Positions 1 to 8,319 of a DNA stretch of 64,000 nucleotides are shown here, piece after piece. Positions within the stretch are counted from its first letter, which is position 1. Each line of letters starts with the position of its first letter. Origin of the DNA: Actinobacillus indolicus (GTDB lineage: Bacteria; Pseudomonadota; Gammaproteobacteria; Enterobacterales; Pasteurellaceae); contig NZ_CABFKH010000009.1 in the NCBI RefSeq assembly GCF_901764975.1, positions 1 to 64,000 on the forward strand, given 5' to 3'. Both the position numbers and the translations under genes were made by a program. The notes below the pieces were generated by a model that did no database searches, was not told where the DNA came from, and worked only from the letters and a program-made list of their open reading frames with translations.

Positions 1-112
1 AAACAAAGTCAATCAACAAGTGCCCACACAGATTGTCTGATAAATTGTTAAAGAGCAAAAAAGAACGACGCACTGTCAAATTTAACTACTCACAACAGCG
101 CGTCGTTGTGTG
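1..112 (-). ncRNA. 16S rRNA precursor leader with boxB/boxA antitermination signals
   Basis: Read on the minus strand this is the start of an rRNA operon transcript whose 16S gene lies beyond the left edge. The boxA element TGCTCTTTAACAA is at 45-57, identical to the classical E. coli rrn boxA that loads NusB/S10. Upstream of it is a boxB-like hairpin with arms at 64-76 and 95-107 (8 bp AACGACGC/GCGTCGTT, one mismatch, then 4 more pairs). After boxA comes the conserved stretch ending CTTGTTGATTGACTTTG, typical of Pasteurellaceae 16S leaders. The mature 16S sequence is not in the window, so only the leader is called. Confidence 0.88.
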
Positions 113-118
113 CGGTGC

Positions 119-146
119 ATTATAGAGAAATCTCAATCCAACGCAA
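119..146 (-). promoter_or_regulatory. rRNA operon promoter
   Basis: On the minus strand a -35 TTGCGT (141-146) and a perfect -10 TATAAT (119-124) are separated by 16 bp, followed by a GC-rich discriminator (GCACCGC), as expected for a stringently controlled, growth-rate-regulated rrn promoter. The upstream DNA (about 150-180) is A/T-tract rich and could be an UP element. The short spacer is also typical of rrn P1 promoters. Only one promoter is evident. Confidence 0.85.
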
Positions 147-280
147 GTACTTTTTGCAAAAAATTTGAAAAAAATGATCTTTTGATGAAATAAAGATCGA
201 AAAGAGCGGATAAAATACAAAAAGTGGCGATCTTTTATATTTGCAAAATATTTTAAAGATCTCACCGCTTGTATCATAAC

Positions 281-1153
281 TTATTTAGCAATTTGTCCAA
301 ATTTACCTTCTTGAACATCGCGCATAGCTTGAAGAATCTCAGAATCCGTATTCATCACGAACGGACCATATCCGACAATCGGCTCATTGATCGGCTCGCC
401 GGTAAGAATCAACAATTTTGATTCGTTGTTTGACTCGATTCGGACATCTGCTCCACCTCTTTCAAAAGTGACCAACTCACCACGGCACGCAATCTCTTCA
501 CCATTGATTTGCACTGTACCGTCTAATACTAAAATCACGAGATTATGGCTTTCCGGCACGGCAAAAGTGTGCGTTTTACCAGCATTCATTACGACATCCC
601 ACATATTAATCGGTGTGAATGTACTCGCTGCACCGGATATACTTGCCAGTTCTCCCGCAATAATACGAGCAATACCAGCATTATCACCAAGTTGCACGAC
701 TGGAATATCTGCCGATTTAATCGCTTGATATTTTGGTGTTGTCATTTTGTGAGCTTTAGGCAAATTCACCCAAAGTTGTACCATCTCAAACATTCCGCCT
801 TCTCTTGAGAAACGTTCTGAGTGAAACTCTTCGTGCATCACGCCCGAACCAGCAGTCATCCATTGCACATCACCTGTCCCAATGGTACCACCACCGCCAT
901 AAGAGTCGGCATGTGCCACTTCGCCCTGATACGCAATCGTAACGGTTTCAAAACCACGATGCGGATGCTCGCCGACACCACGGAAATCCGATTTACGTCC
1001 ACCGTCAAAATGACGAGACGGGTTGTAGTCCATCATTAAAAACGGATCTAAATTTTTATCCGTATCGTTGTAAGTAAACATAGATTGTACGTGAAAACCA
1101 TTACCCACCCAGTGTTTTGCCGGTGCGGTATAAACATTTGCGACTTTTTTCAT
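281..1153 (-). CDS. pirin family protein (first of two)
   Basis: A 290-residue bicupin of the pirin family. The N-terminal cupin carries the metal-binding set: H63 and H65 in GEHPHRGFET, H107 and E109 in SGVMHEEF, matching the His/His/His/Glu iron site of pirins. Some bacterial pirins have quercetin 2,3-dioxygenase activity and others act as redox-sensing regulators, so the substrate is not predictable. It lies alone between the gor terminator and the rRNA operon leader, pointing in the same direction as both. A second, more distant pirin is at 36587-37408. Family assignment is firm and physiological role unknown. Confidence 0.9.
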   Translation of the reverse strand: MKKVANVYTAPAKHWVGNGFHVQSMFTYNDTDKNLDPFLMMDYNPSRHFDGGRKSDFRGVGEHPHRGFETVTIAYQGEVAHADSYGGGGTIGTGDVQWMTAGSGVMHEEFHSERFSREGGMFEMVQLWVNLPKAHKMTTPKYQAIKSADIPVVQLGDNAGIARIIAGELASISGAASTFTPINMWDVVMNAGKTHTFAVPESHNLVILVLDGTVQINGEEIACRGELVTFERGGADVRIESNNESKLLILTGEPINEPIVGYGPFVMNTDSEILQAMRDVQEGKFGQIAK

Positions 1154-1300
1154 ATTGTTATCCTTTTGTTCTTAGTTAGACATTGCGAGTTATTTATCAC
1201 ATCGCTCTTGATGGCGTGCATTATACTATCTCCATTAAATTGATAAATATACATTTTATCAATTAACTATTTTATTTTAGTAAACAATAAACTTAAAACA

Positions 1301-1321
1301 AAGGGCGCTATTCACGCCCTT
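1301..1321 (-). terminator. terminator after gor
   Basis: Perfect 7-bp inverted repeat AAGGGCG/CGCCCTT with a 7-base loop, 15 bases past the gor stop. On the minus strand it is followed by TTGTTTTAAG, a modest U tract. Likely a Rho-independent terminator. Confidence 0.6.
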
Positions 1322-1335
1322 GATTATCTTGATTG

Positions 1336-2706
1336 TTATCTCATTGTCACAAACTCTTCCGAGCCAGTTGGGTGAATGGCGACTGTGTTATCAAAATCAG
1401 CTTTAGTTGCCCCCATTTTGATCGCAACGGCAAAACCTTGAATCATTTCATCCACGCCAAAGCCAATGCCGTGTAAGCCGACAATTTTTTCTTCTTTGCC
1501 GACACAAACTAATTTCATTCGGCAAGGTTGGCGATGTTGTGTTACTGCGCTGTACATTGGAGTGAAAGAAGATTTATAGACTTTCACATTCTCCGCACCA
1601 TATTGCTCAACCGCTTTTGGCTCTGTTAAACCAATAGTACCAATCGGCGGATGGCTGAAAACCACGGTTGGAACAAGGTTGTAATCTAAATATTCATTAG
1701 GTTTGTTATTGAATAAACGCTCTGATAAACGACGACCTGCCGCCACGGCAACAGGGGTTAATTCAATTCCGCCTTCAATAATATCGCCTACCGCATAGAT
1801 GCCTTCGACATTGGTATTTTGGAATTTATCCACCTTCACAAAGCCACGTTCATTGGTTGCCACACCTGCGGCTTCAAGGTTAATCACATCTGTTGCCGGT
1901 TCACGACCAATCGCCCATACCAAACAATCTACGCTTTGTTCTTCGCCATTTTCCAATTTTAACGTTAAAGAGCCGTCCGCATTTTTAACAACTTCTTGCG
2001 GAATCGCGTGAGTATGAAGTTGAATACCATCTTGGTTCATCACTTCTAATAAGGTTTCTACAATCAGCGGATCGAAATTACGTAAAGGAGCGTGTTGGCG
2101 AACAAATAAATGGGTTTCAGCCCCTAAGCTGTTTAATACGCCGGCAAGTTCCACTGCAATGTAACCTGCCCCCACAACTGCCACACGTTTTGGCACATCA
2201 TTTAAGGCAAATACACCATCGGAATCAATACCATACTCTGCCCCTTTAATCGCAGGACGACTTGGACGACCGCCCGTTGCAATTAAAATATGATCAGCCG
2301 TAACTTGCTCTACGCCACCGTCTGCCAACGCAACTTCAACAGTATTCTTATTCACGAATTTCGCAAACCCACGAATAACATCCACATTATTCTTTGCCAA
2401 TACATTGTTGTAAGAGGTATGAATACGTCCAATATAGGCTTGACGGCTTTCAACCAGCTTACTGTAATCAAAATGATTAACCGTCACATCAAAGCCATAA
2501 TCTGGTGCATAGCTGTTGATCGCTTCAGCAATTTGAGCGCCATAGAACATCACTTTTTTCGGCACACAGCCTACATTTACACAAGTTCCACCTAAGTGTT
2601 TTACTTCAATAATGGCACACTTTTTGCCATAACTTGCTGCTCGGTTAATTGAAGCAATACCGCCACTACCGCCACCGATGGCGATGTAATCATAATGTTT
2701 AGTCAT
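1336..2706 (-). CDS. gor: glutathione-disulfide reductase
   Basis: Cytosolic FAD flavoenzyme of 456 residues that reduces oxidised glutathione with NADPH. The N-terminal FAD-binding fold has GGGSGGIAS, followed by the redox-active disulfide C42/C47 in [14 protein letters not shown] central NAD(P) fold ([11 protein letters not shown]) is followed by [11 protein letters not shown], whose arginines give NADPH preference in E. coli Gor. The C-terminal dimerisation domain ends with the catalytic HPTGSEE motif (H445). Length is close to the E. coli enzyme (450). Monocistronic by appearance, with a terminator just downstream. Mercury and trypanothione reductase paralogues are less likely given the NADPH loop and C-terminus. 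Confidence 0.96.
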   Translation of the reverse strand: MTKHYDYIAIGGGSGGIASINRAASYGKKCAIIEVKHLGGTCVNVGCVPKKVMFYGAQIAEAINSYAPDYGFDVTVNHFDYSKLVESRQAYIGRIHTSYNNVLAKNNVDVIRGFAKFVNKNTVEVALADGGVEQVTADHILIATGGRPSRPAIKGAEYGIDSDGVFALNDVPKRVAVVGAGYIAVELAGVLNSLGAETHLFVRQHAPLRNFDPLIVETLLEVMNQDGIQLHTHAIPQEVVKNADGSLTLKLENGEEQSVDCLVWAIGREPATDVINLEAAGVATNERGFVKVDKFQNTNVEGIYAVGDIIEGGIELTPVAVAAGRRLSERLFNNKPNEYLDYNLVPTVVFSHPPIGTIGLTEPKAVEQYGAENVKVYKSSFTPMYSAVTQHRQPCRMKLVCVGKEEKIVGLHGIGFGVDEMIQGFAVAIKMGATKADFDNTVAIHPTGSEEFVTMR

Positions 2707-2762
2707 AAAAAAGATTCCTTCATAAATACAAGCGGTGAGATTACCGCTATGTTTTGCAAAAA

Positions 2763-3302
2763 TTAGTGTTTAGCGTGAGCAACACTATTTAATAATTTAT
2801 CTGTGTAAGCGACACCAATAGCCGATAAAATAAAGCCAATATGAATTAATAACTGCCACATCATTGTTTCAGGACTTAGTTTTGAGGCATTGATAAAGGT
2901 TTGAAGTAAATGAATTGATGAAATACTGATAATTGCCATCGATAATTTCACTTTCAACACAGAAGCATTTACATGATCGAGCCATTCAGGCTGATCTGGA
3001 TGATGATCGACATTTAAGCGAGAGACAAAAGTCTCATAGCCACCAACCACTACCATGATCAATAAATTCGCAATCATCACCACATCAATCAGGTTTAATA
3101 CTGCTAACATAATCGTATTTTCATCCATGACGCCTAAGTTAACAACCAAATTCCATAGTGATTTTAAGAATTTATATGCGTAAATTCCCTGCACAACAAT
3201 TAACCCTAAATAAATGGGTAATTGCAACCAACGGCTAGCAAAAATAATTTTACTAAAAATATTTTGCTTTAATTGAAGATTGGTTTGTGGATCCATATTC
3301 AC
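2763..3302 (-). CDS. UPF0114 / YqhA family inner-membrane protein
   Basis: A 179-residue membrane protein related to E. coli YqhA (TIGR00645). Hydrophobic segments lie near residues 26-44 ([20 protein letters not shown]), 65-87, 115-132 and 142-160, separated by a polar loop rich in His, Asp and Pro ([16 protein letters not shown]). The function of the family is not established. It is transcribed towards gor, 56 bases away, and is divergent from the yeeZ-like gene. An uptake-signal core lies in the gap (2728-2736). Confidence 0.82.
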   Translation of the reverse strand: MNMDPQTNLQLKQNIFSKIIFASRWLQLPIYLGLIVVQGIYAYKFLKSLWNLVVNLGVMDENTIMLAVLNLIDVVMIANLLIMVVVGGYETFVSRLNVDHHPDQPEWLDHVNASVLKVKLSMAIISISSIHLLQTFINASKLSPETMMWQLLIHIGFILSAIGVAYTDKLLNSVAHAKH

Positions 3303-3375
3303 CTTTATAATAAATTGAACTCAAAAATAGTGGAATTCTATCAACTTTTTTCGATAATATGTAGCAATTCCATAG

Positions 3376-4185
3376 ATGAATATAGACAAACAAAACATGA
3401 ATACCATCTCTATTATTGGATTAGGCTGGTTAGGATTACCCCTTGCACAACACTTAAAAACCTTAGGCTGGAACATAAGAGGAACAAAGCAGACATCCGA
3501 AGGCGTGCAGCAAATGCATCATTTGGGGCTAGACTGCTCGTTATTTGATTTATCTTCTTGCCATATTCCAGCAGAAATCTCAACAAGTGCGAAGCTAATT
3601 ATTAATATCCCACCATCAACATCGGCTGATCACTACGTTAACGGGATCAAGCGGTTAGTTTCTCTTGGGATTTTGCAAAATCTAGAACACGTTATTTTCG
3701 TAAGTTCTACCTCTGTCTTTCCTAATACTCAAGGCATATTTGATGAGGAAAGTCCAACAGAAATCACATCCCCTACAACTCAAAAGCTCATTGAAGTTGA
3801 ACAATGGCTACTGGCCCTTGATATTCATTGCGATATTTTGAGACTTGGTGGACTCATTGGGAAAAATCGACATCCGATTTATTATTTAGCTGGAAAAAGC
3901 AATTTGTCTGGCGCCAATCAACCTGTTAATTTAGTTCACCTTAATGATTGTATTCGGGCTATTCAACTACTTTTGGAAACACCTCAAAAACAACGAATTT
4001 ATCATTTATGCTCACCTTTACATCCAACTCGAGCAGAATACTATGGCGAAATAGCCAAGCAATTCCAATTAACGCCCCCACATTTTTTACCTGATAATCA
4101 ACCGATGAAGAGGATTATTGCCGCAAATAAAATATGCCAGCAACTTGGCTTTGATTACCAATATGCTGACATATTTAAAATATAG
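3376..4185 (+). CDS. YeeZ-like NAD(P)-binding SDR-family protein
   Basis: A 269-residue Rossmann-fold protein resembling E. coli YeeZ. The nucleotide-binding motif IIGLGWLGLPLAQ is near the N-terminus, followed by the family-typical GTKQTSEGVQQM. Further on are VSSTSVFPNTQG and a C-terminal region typical of extended short-chain dehydrogenase/epimerase proteins. Substrate is unknown. Two starts are possible: the ATG at 3376, or the ATG at 3397 (MNTISIIGLG), which fits the family N-terminus better. No strong ribosome site separates them. It converges with the nitroreductase gene, 14 bases away, with no obvious terminator between. Confidence 0.82.
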   Translation: MNIDKQNMNTISIIGLGWLGLPLAQHLKTLGWNIRGTKQTSEGVQQMHHLGLDCSLFDLSSCHIPAEISTSAKLIINIPPSTSADHYVNGIKRLVSLGILQNLEHVIFVSSTSVFPNTQGIFDEESPTEITSPTTQKLIEVEQWLLALDIHCDILRLGGLIGKNRHPIYYLAGKSNLSGANQPVNLVHLNDCIRAIQLLLETPQKQRIYHLCSPLHPTRAEYYGEIAKQFQLTPPHFLPDNQPMKRIIAANKICQQLGFDYQYADIFKI

Positions 4186-4199
4186 AATCATCCTAAGTT

Positions 4200-4838
4200 T
4201 TATTTTTTAAAACCCTGTCCATTGTTCCATGAGACCGTATAGTCCGTTGAAAGCCTTGCACTTGGCAATGCAGGAACTGCTGCTTTACCAACAGCGAGTA
4301 ACATGACAGGGGCATAACGTTCAGGATCAATTTCTAATACATTCAATACAGCATGGCGATCGAAAATACCAATGGCATGGCTATCATAGCCTTTTTCTTT
4401 CACTGCTAACATAAGCTGCATGGCAGCCAAACTGGTATCAATAAAAATTTGATCACGAATTTCCTGTGGTGTTAAGCTATTATGAACTCCCATGAGGAAA
4501 TTAAAGGAATTTTCGCGAAAATTGGGATGTAAACAACCGCTTGTGATTGCACTCTCTAAAATATCATCAAGCAATTTTTCATAATGTAGGTCCGCTAAAA
4601 TAAAAATAATCGCTGAAGCACTTTCACAAGGTGGTCCATTAAAAGCGACTTTATCTAGAAGCAGTTTCTTCTTTTCATTTTCATCAATCACGACAAATCG
4701 CCAAGGCTGTAAATTCGCTTTAGACGGTGCTAACTGTGCCAATTCCAACATTTCAAGAATCTCTTCACGAGGAATTTGTACACCACTTTGAAACATTTTA
4801 ATTGTTTTACGTTGTTTAATTGCATCAATCAGTTGCAT
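4200..4838 (-). CDS. nitroreductase family protein
   Basis: FMN-dependent NAD(P)H oxidoreductase fold, 212 residues from the chosen start. The N-terminal AIKQRKTIKMF and LAQLAPSKANLQPWRFVVID are the FMN-phosphate-binding arginine motif and the following Ser/Asn/Gln-Pro-Trp segment of the family, and the C-terminal MLLAVGKAA is also typical. The frame continues upstream to 4868 with an ATG, but the ATG at 4838 has GGAG nine bases ahead of it and avoids overlapping sapF, so I prefer it. It follows sapF by 17 bases and is probably co-transcribed. Substrate is unknown. One of three nitroreductase-fold genes in the window. Confidence 0.85.
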   Translation of the reverse strand: MQLIDAIKQRKTIKMFQSGVQIPREEILEMLELAQLAPSKANLQPWRFVVIDENEKKKLLLDKVAFNGPPCESASAIIFILADLHYEKLLDDILESAITSGCLHPNFRENSFNFLMGVHNSLTPQEIRDQIFIDTSLAAMQLMLAVKEKGYDSHAIGIFDRHAVLNVLEIDPERYAPVMLLAVGKAAVPALPSARLSTDYTVSWNNGQGFKK

Positions 4839-4855
4839 AGTATCTCCATTTATTT

Positions 4856-5656
4856 TTAACTTGCCCAAGCATCTTCCGTTAGGCGTTGCCCAAAATGGCT
4901 CTCAATTAATCGAATCGTAATAGGATGTTGCGGGTTCAATAATATCTCTTTGGTGTTACCATACTCCACAACTTCACCTTTATCCATCACCATCAATTTA
5001 TCTGCAATGTGTTTAATCAACCCTAAATTTTGCCCAACATAAATATAAGACAGACCTAGTCGCTCTTGTAACGTTAACATCAAATTGGTCAGCTGTGTTT
5101 TCAACGAAAAATCTAAGGCACTCAAGGTGTCATCAATGATGATCACTTCAGGATTTAGGATCAACGCTCTTGCCAGCGCAATACGCTGTTTTTGACTACT
5201 TGATGTCTCTTTGATATGCACTAAAGCATGCTCAGGATACATCCCCACTAATTTCAAGGTACGAAAAATCCTTTCATTACGTTTTTCTTCTGAAAGGTTG
5301 GTCGCAAGTTTCAGTGGCGAATCTAAAATCTGCCCGATATTGTAATTGGGATCAAAGGCATCGTTCGGATCTTGGAAAATCATTCGGATCTTCTTCGCTC
5401 GAAAAGCGTAGTCTCCGTAGGTCAATTCGTGATCTTTTAAAAACATTTTACCCGATGTCGGTTCTGTAATGCCGACAAGCATTTTGGCTAAGGTAGATTT
5501 CCCCGCTCCGTTCGCCCCGATGATCGCAAGAGTTTCTTGGTGATATAAGCTAAAGGAAACATTTTTTACCGCATAAAAATCTTGCTTACGGAAAATGCCA
5601 ATGCGATCAGTAAAGCGTTTGCTGACGGACTGAATATCGAGAAGTGGAAGTGCCAT
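4856..5656 (-). CDS. sapF: SapF-like ABC transporter ATP-binding protein (isolated)
   Basis: A 266-residue ATPase matching SapF, one of the two ATP-binding subunits of the Sap peptide/haem uptake system linked to antimicrobial-peptide resistance. Walker A is GANGAGKST (about residues 43-51) and the Q-loop is in IRMIFQDPNDAFDPNYN, like E. coli SapF. The signature motif is degenerate (SSSQKQR instead of LSGGQ), Walker B reads IIIDDTLSALD (Asp in place of the catalytic Glu), and the H-loop reads YVGQNLG (Asn in place of the switch His). The usual partners sapABCD are absent here: fba lies upstream beyond a terminator and a nitroreductase gene downstream. No strong promoter is visible in the short gap. 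Confidence 0.85.
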   Translation of the reverse strand: MALPLLDIQSVSKRFTDRIGIFRKQDFYAVKNVSFSLYHQETLAIIGANGAGKSTLAKMLVGITEPTSGKMFLKDHELTYGDYAFRAKKIRMIFQDPNDAFDPNYNIGQILDSPLKLATNLSEEKRNERIFRTLKLVGMYPEHALVHIKETSSSQKQRIALARALILNPEVIIIDDTLSALDFSLKTQLTNLMLTLQERLGLSYIYVGQNLGLIKHIADKLMVMDKGEVVEYGNTKEILLNPQHPITIRLIESHFGQRLTEDAWAS

Positions 5657-5673
5657 AATCTTTATCTATAAAG

Positions 5674-5699
5674 AAAGACCGCTTTTGCAAGCGGTCTTT
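5674..5699 (-). terminator. terminator after fba built from uptake-signal-like arms
   Basis: 11-bp perfect stem AAAGACCGCTT/AAGCGGTCTTT with a 4-base loop, 20 bases past the fba stop, followed on the minus strand by CTTTATAG. The arms contain the AAGCGGT heart of the uptake signal without the full 9-mer. It separates fba from sapF. Confidence 0.8.
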
Positions 5700-5719
5700 T
5701 TAGTTAGATTTTTTGCAAA

Positions 5720-6799
5720 TTACAATACATCTACACAGTTTAAGTCAATGAAAGATTGCTCTAAGCGTTTAGACATAGACTCTTCCATTTTGCGTAACCA
5801 AACACGTGGATCGTAGTATTTTTTGTTTGGTGAATCAGGACCTTCTGGGTTACCTAATTGACCTTGTAAGTAATCTTTGTTTGCATTGTAGTAATCTAAG
5901 ATACCAGCCCAAGATGCCCATTGTGTATCTGTGTCGATATTCATTTTGATTGCACCGTAGCCGATTGCTTCACGGATCTCTTCTTGTGAAGAACCTGAAC
6001 CGCCGTGGAATACGAAGTCGATTGATTTCGCTGGTAAGCCACGTTCTTTAGAAACGAACTCTTGTGATGCACCTAAGATAGATGGTTTTAATTTTACATT
6101 ACCTGGTTTGTAAACACCGTGTACGTTACCGAACGCTGCAGCAACAGTGAAACGTGGGCTAACTGGGTTTAATGAATCGTAAACGAATAACACATCTTCT
6201 GGTTGTGTATATAAACGTGACTCATCAACATCGCTGTTATCTACGCCATCTTCTTCACCACCCGTGATACCGATTTCGATTTCAAGGGTCATACCAATTT
6301 TGCTCATACGCTCTAGGTATTTTTTACAGATTTCCATATTTTCTTCGATTGGCTCTTCTGAAAGGTCAATCATGTGTGAAGAGAATAATGGACGACCTGT
6401 TTCAGCGAAGTGTTTTTCACCAGCATCTAACATACCGTCAATCCACGGAAGTAATTTTTTCGCAGCGTGGTCTGTGTGAAGAATTACTGGCACACCGTAT
6501 TCTTTCGCTAATTCGTGAACGTGTTTTGCACCTGCGATTGCACCTAATACATCTGCACGAGCGCCGCTTGCTGGTTTGATACCTTTACCTGCATAGAATT
6601 GTGCTCCACCGTTTGAGAATTGCACGATAACTGGCGCTTTAACACGTGCAGCAGTTTCTAATACTGCGTTTACAGAGTCTGAACCTACGCAGTTTACCGC
6701 AGGAAGTGCGAAGTTGTGTTCTTTTGCATATGCAAAGATTTTTTGTACGTCATCACCTGTTACAACGCCTGGTTTTACAATGTCTAATAATTTTGCCAT
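5720..6799 (-). CDS. fba: class II fructose-bisphosphate aldolase
   Basis: Zinc-dependent aldolase of glycolysis and gluconeogenesis, cleaving fructose 1,6-bisphosphate to dihydroxyacetone phosphate and glyceraldehyde 3-phosphate. At 359 residues it equals the E. coli FbaA length. The catalytic Asp D110 and zinc ligand H111 lie in VILHTDHAAKK. Other conserved blocks are EIEIGITGGEEDG, FGNVHGVYKPG and DFVFHGGSGSS (zinc His and phosphate-binding glycines). It follows pgk by about 100 bases and the two are probably one glycolytic unit, although a palindromic repeat lies between them. A hairpin terminator follows. Confidence 0.97.
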   Translation of the reverse strand: MAKLLDIVKPGVVTGDDVQKIFAYAKEHNFALPAVNCVGSDSVNAVLETAARVKAPVIVQFSNGGAQFYAGKGIKPASGARADVLGAIAGAKHVHELAKEYGVPVILHTDHAAKKLLPWIDGMLDAGEKHFAETGRPLFSSHMIDLSEEPIEENMEICKKYLERMSKIGMTLEIEIGITGGEEDGVDNSDVDESRLYTQPEDVLFVYDSLNPVSPRFTVAAAFGNVHGVYKPGNVKLKPSILGASQEFVSKERGLPAKSIDFVFHGGSGSSQEEIREAIGYGAIKMNIDTDTQWASWAGILDYYNANKDYLQGQLGNPEGPDSPNKKYYDPRVWLRKMEESMSKRLEQSFIDLNCVDVL

Positions 6800-6828
6800 T
6801 TTGATTTACCCTCAATAATTCACAATTT

Positions 6829-6891
6829 GTAGGGACACACTGCGTGTGTCCATCAGGATTTAAGTAGCGGACACACTCAGTGTGTCCCTAC
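6829..6891. repeat. palindromic GTAGGGACAC element, copy 1 (nearly intact)
   Basis: A 63-bp element with two 23-bp inverted arms (6829-6851 and 6869-6891) differing at one position, around a 17-bp centre. Each arm starts GTAGGGACACAC at its outer end and is itself a small palindrome (GGACACAC...GTGTGTCC). Related copies lie at 42776-42835 and 58813-58890. It sits between pgk and fba and could fold in the transcript as an mRNA-stabilising or attenuating hairpin. Resembles REP- or MITE-type dispersed palindromes, but the family is not identified. Confidence 0.8.
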
Positions 6892-6903
6892 GAGAACGTT
6901 TAA

Positions 6904-8079
6904 TTAACCGTTCGCACGTTTCTCTAAAATTTCAACCGCTGGTAAAACTTTGCCTTCTACAAATTCTAAGAACGCACCACCACCTGTCGAGATGTAAGAG
7001 ATTTTATCTGCGATACCAAACATATCAATTGCTGCTAATGTATCACCACCACCAGCGATTGAGAATGCACCGTTTGCTGTCGCATCAACAATAGCTTGAG
7101 CAACCACTTCTGTACCTTTACGGAAGTTAGGGAACTCAAATACACCTACTGGACCGTTCCAAAGGATGGTTTTTGCATTACGGATAATTTCTGCTAACTC
7201 TTCCGCTGATTTATCACCGATGTCAAAGATTGATTCCTCTGCAGACACTTCGTTTACAGCTTTATGCGTTGCCGCTGCAGCGTCAGAGAATTCTAAGCCC
7301 ACACGCACATCAACTGGAACAGGAATGTTTGTTGCTTTAGATAAACGTTGTGCTTCAGGGATTAAATCTGCTTCGTATAATGATTTACCTACATTGTGGC
7401 CTTCTGCCGCAATGAATGTATTTGCGATACCGCCACCTACGATTAATTGGTCAGCGATTTTTGATAAGCTGTCTAATACAGTTAATTTAGTTGAAACTTT
7501 TGAACCACCTACAATCGCTAACATTGGACGTTGTGGCTCTTTTAATGCTTTACCTAATGCATCTAATTCTGCTGCAAGTAATGGACCTGCACAAGCAACT
7601 GGTGCATATTCTGCTACGCCGTAAGTCGAACCTTCCGCACGGTGAGCCGTACCGAATGCGTCCATTACGAATACATCACAAAGTGCTGCATATTTTTTCG
7701 CTAACTCAGGATCATTTTTCTTCTCACCTTTGTTAATACGTACGTTTTCAAGTACCACGATTTCGTTTTCTTTGACATCAACGCCATCTAAGTAATCACG
7801 TACTAAGCGAACAGGAACACCTAAATCTGAAGCATTTAAGTAATCGACAACAGGCTGTAAAGAGTTTGCTTCTTCAAACACACCTTCAGTTGGACGACCT
7901 AAGTGCGATGTCACCATCACTTTAGCGCCTTTTTGTAAGGCTAATTTTAAGGTTGGGATTGTTGCACGGATACGAGCGTCTGATGTGACTTTGCCATCTT
8001 TAACTGGCACGTTAAGGTCTGCACGAATGAAAAGGCGTTTACCTGCTAGGTCAAGATCTGCCATTTTTTTTACGGACAT
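6904..8079 (-). CDS. pgk: phosphoglycerate kinase
   Basis: Cytosolic glycolytic enzyme transferring phosphate from 1,3-bisphosphoglycerate to ADP; 391 residues against 387 in E. coli. The N-terminus ([20 protein letters not shown]) carries the substrate-binding RADLNVP motif. The hinge and nucleotide domain show [22 protein letters not shown] and the C-terminal GGGDTLAAI phosphate loop. Transcribed ahead of fba. The start is supported by GAGGAAC upstream and by conservation of the first residues. An extended -10 promoter is visible at 8122-8130. Confidence 0.97.
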   Translation of the reverse strand: MSVKKMADLDLAGKRLFIRADLNVPVKDGKVTSDARIRATIPTLKLALQKGAKVMVTSHLGRPTEGVFEEANSLQPVVDYLNASDLGVPVRLVRDYLDGVDVKENEIVVLENVRINKGEKKNDPELAKKYAALCDVFVMDAFGTAHRAEGSTYGVAEYAPVACAGPLLAAELDALGKALKEPQRPMLAIVGGSKVSTKLTVLDSLSKIADQLIVGGGIANTFIAAEGHNVGKSLYEADLIPEAQRLSKATNIPVPVDVRVGLEFSDAAAATHKAVNEVSAEESIFDIGDKSAEELAEIIRNAKTILWNGPVGVFEFPNFRKGTEVVAQAIVDATANGAFSIAGGGDTLAAIDMFGIADKISYISTGGGAFLEFVEGKVLPAVEILEKRANG

Positions 8080-8121
8080 AGTTAGTTCCTCTTTTGATTT
8101 TCAAAAATAAAAAACAGGGTG

Positions 8122-8130
8122 ATTATATCA
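8122..8130 (-). promoter_or_regulatory. probable pgk promoter (extended -10)
   Basis: On the minus strand the sequence reads TGATATAAT, a perfect -10 hexamer preceded by TG (extended -10), 43 bases before the pgk start codon. No good -35 is present at the standard spacing, which is acceptable for extended -10 promoters. About 30 bp upstream is a dyad AGATCAA-N8-TTGATCT (8156-8177) that might be an operator. Confidence 0.5.
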
Positions 8131-8319
8131 GTTTCAATGACATTTTGGGTAATGTAGATCAAATTATTCGTTGATCTTATGAATTTCTTCATAAAATAAA
8201 GTAATTATGTTCTTTGACATAACCTTCTCAAAAACATTCACATCAAGCCAATATCATTTCTTCCTTAATATGCAAAAAGCAGCCACAAAGTGACCGCTTG
8301 TAATGCATAGAAATAGGGA

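Noticed and set aside
6829-6891. Reading the palindrome between pgk and fba as a plain Rho-independent terminator
   Set aside because: There is no U tract after either arm, the arms recur elsewhere, and fba would be expected to be co-expressed with pgk; a dispersed repeat explains it better.
7166-7624. A 152-codon open frame antisense to pgk, and a similar 182-codon frame at 19440-19988 antisense to sppA
   Set aside because: Low-complexity Ser/Ala/Pro-rich translations of real genes on the opposite strand; no start signals or homology.
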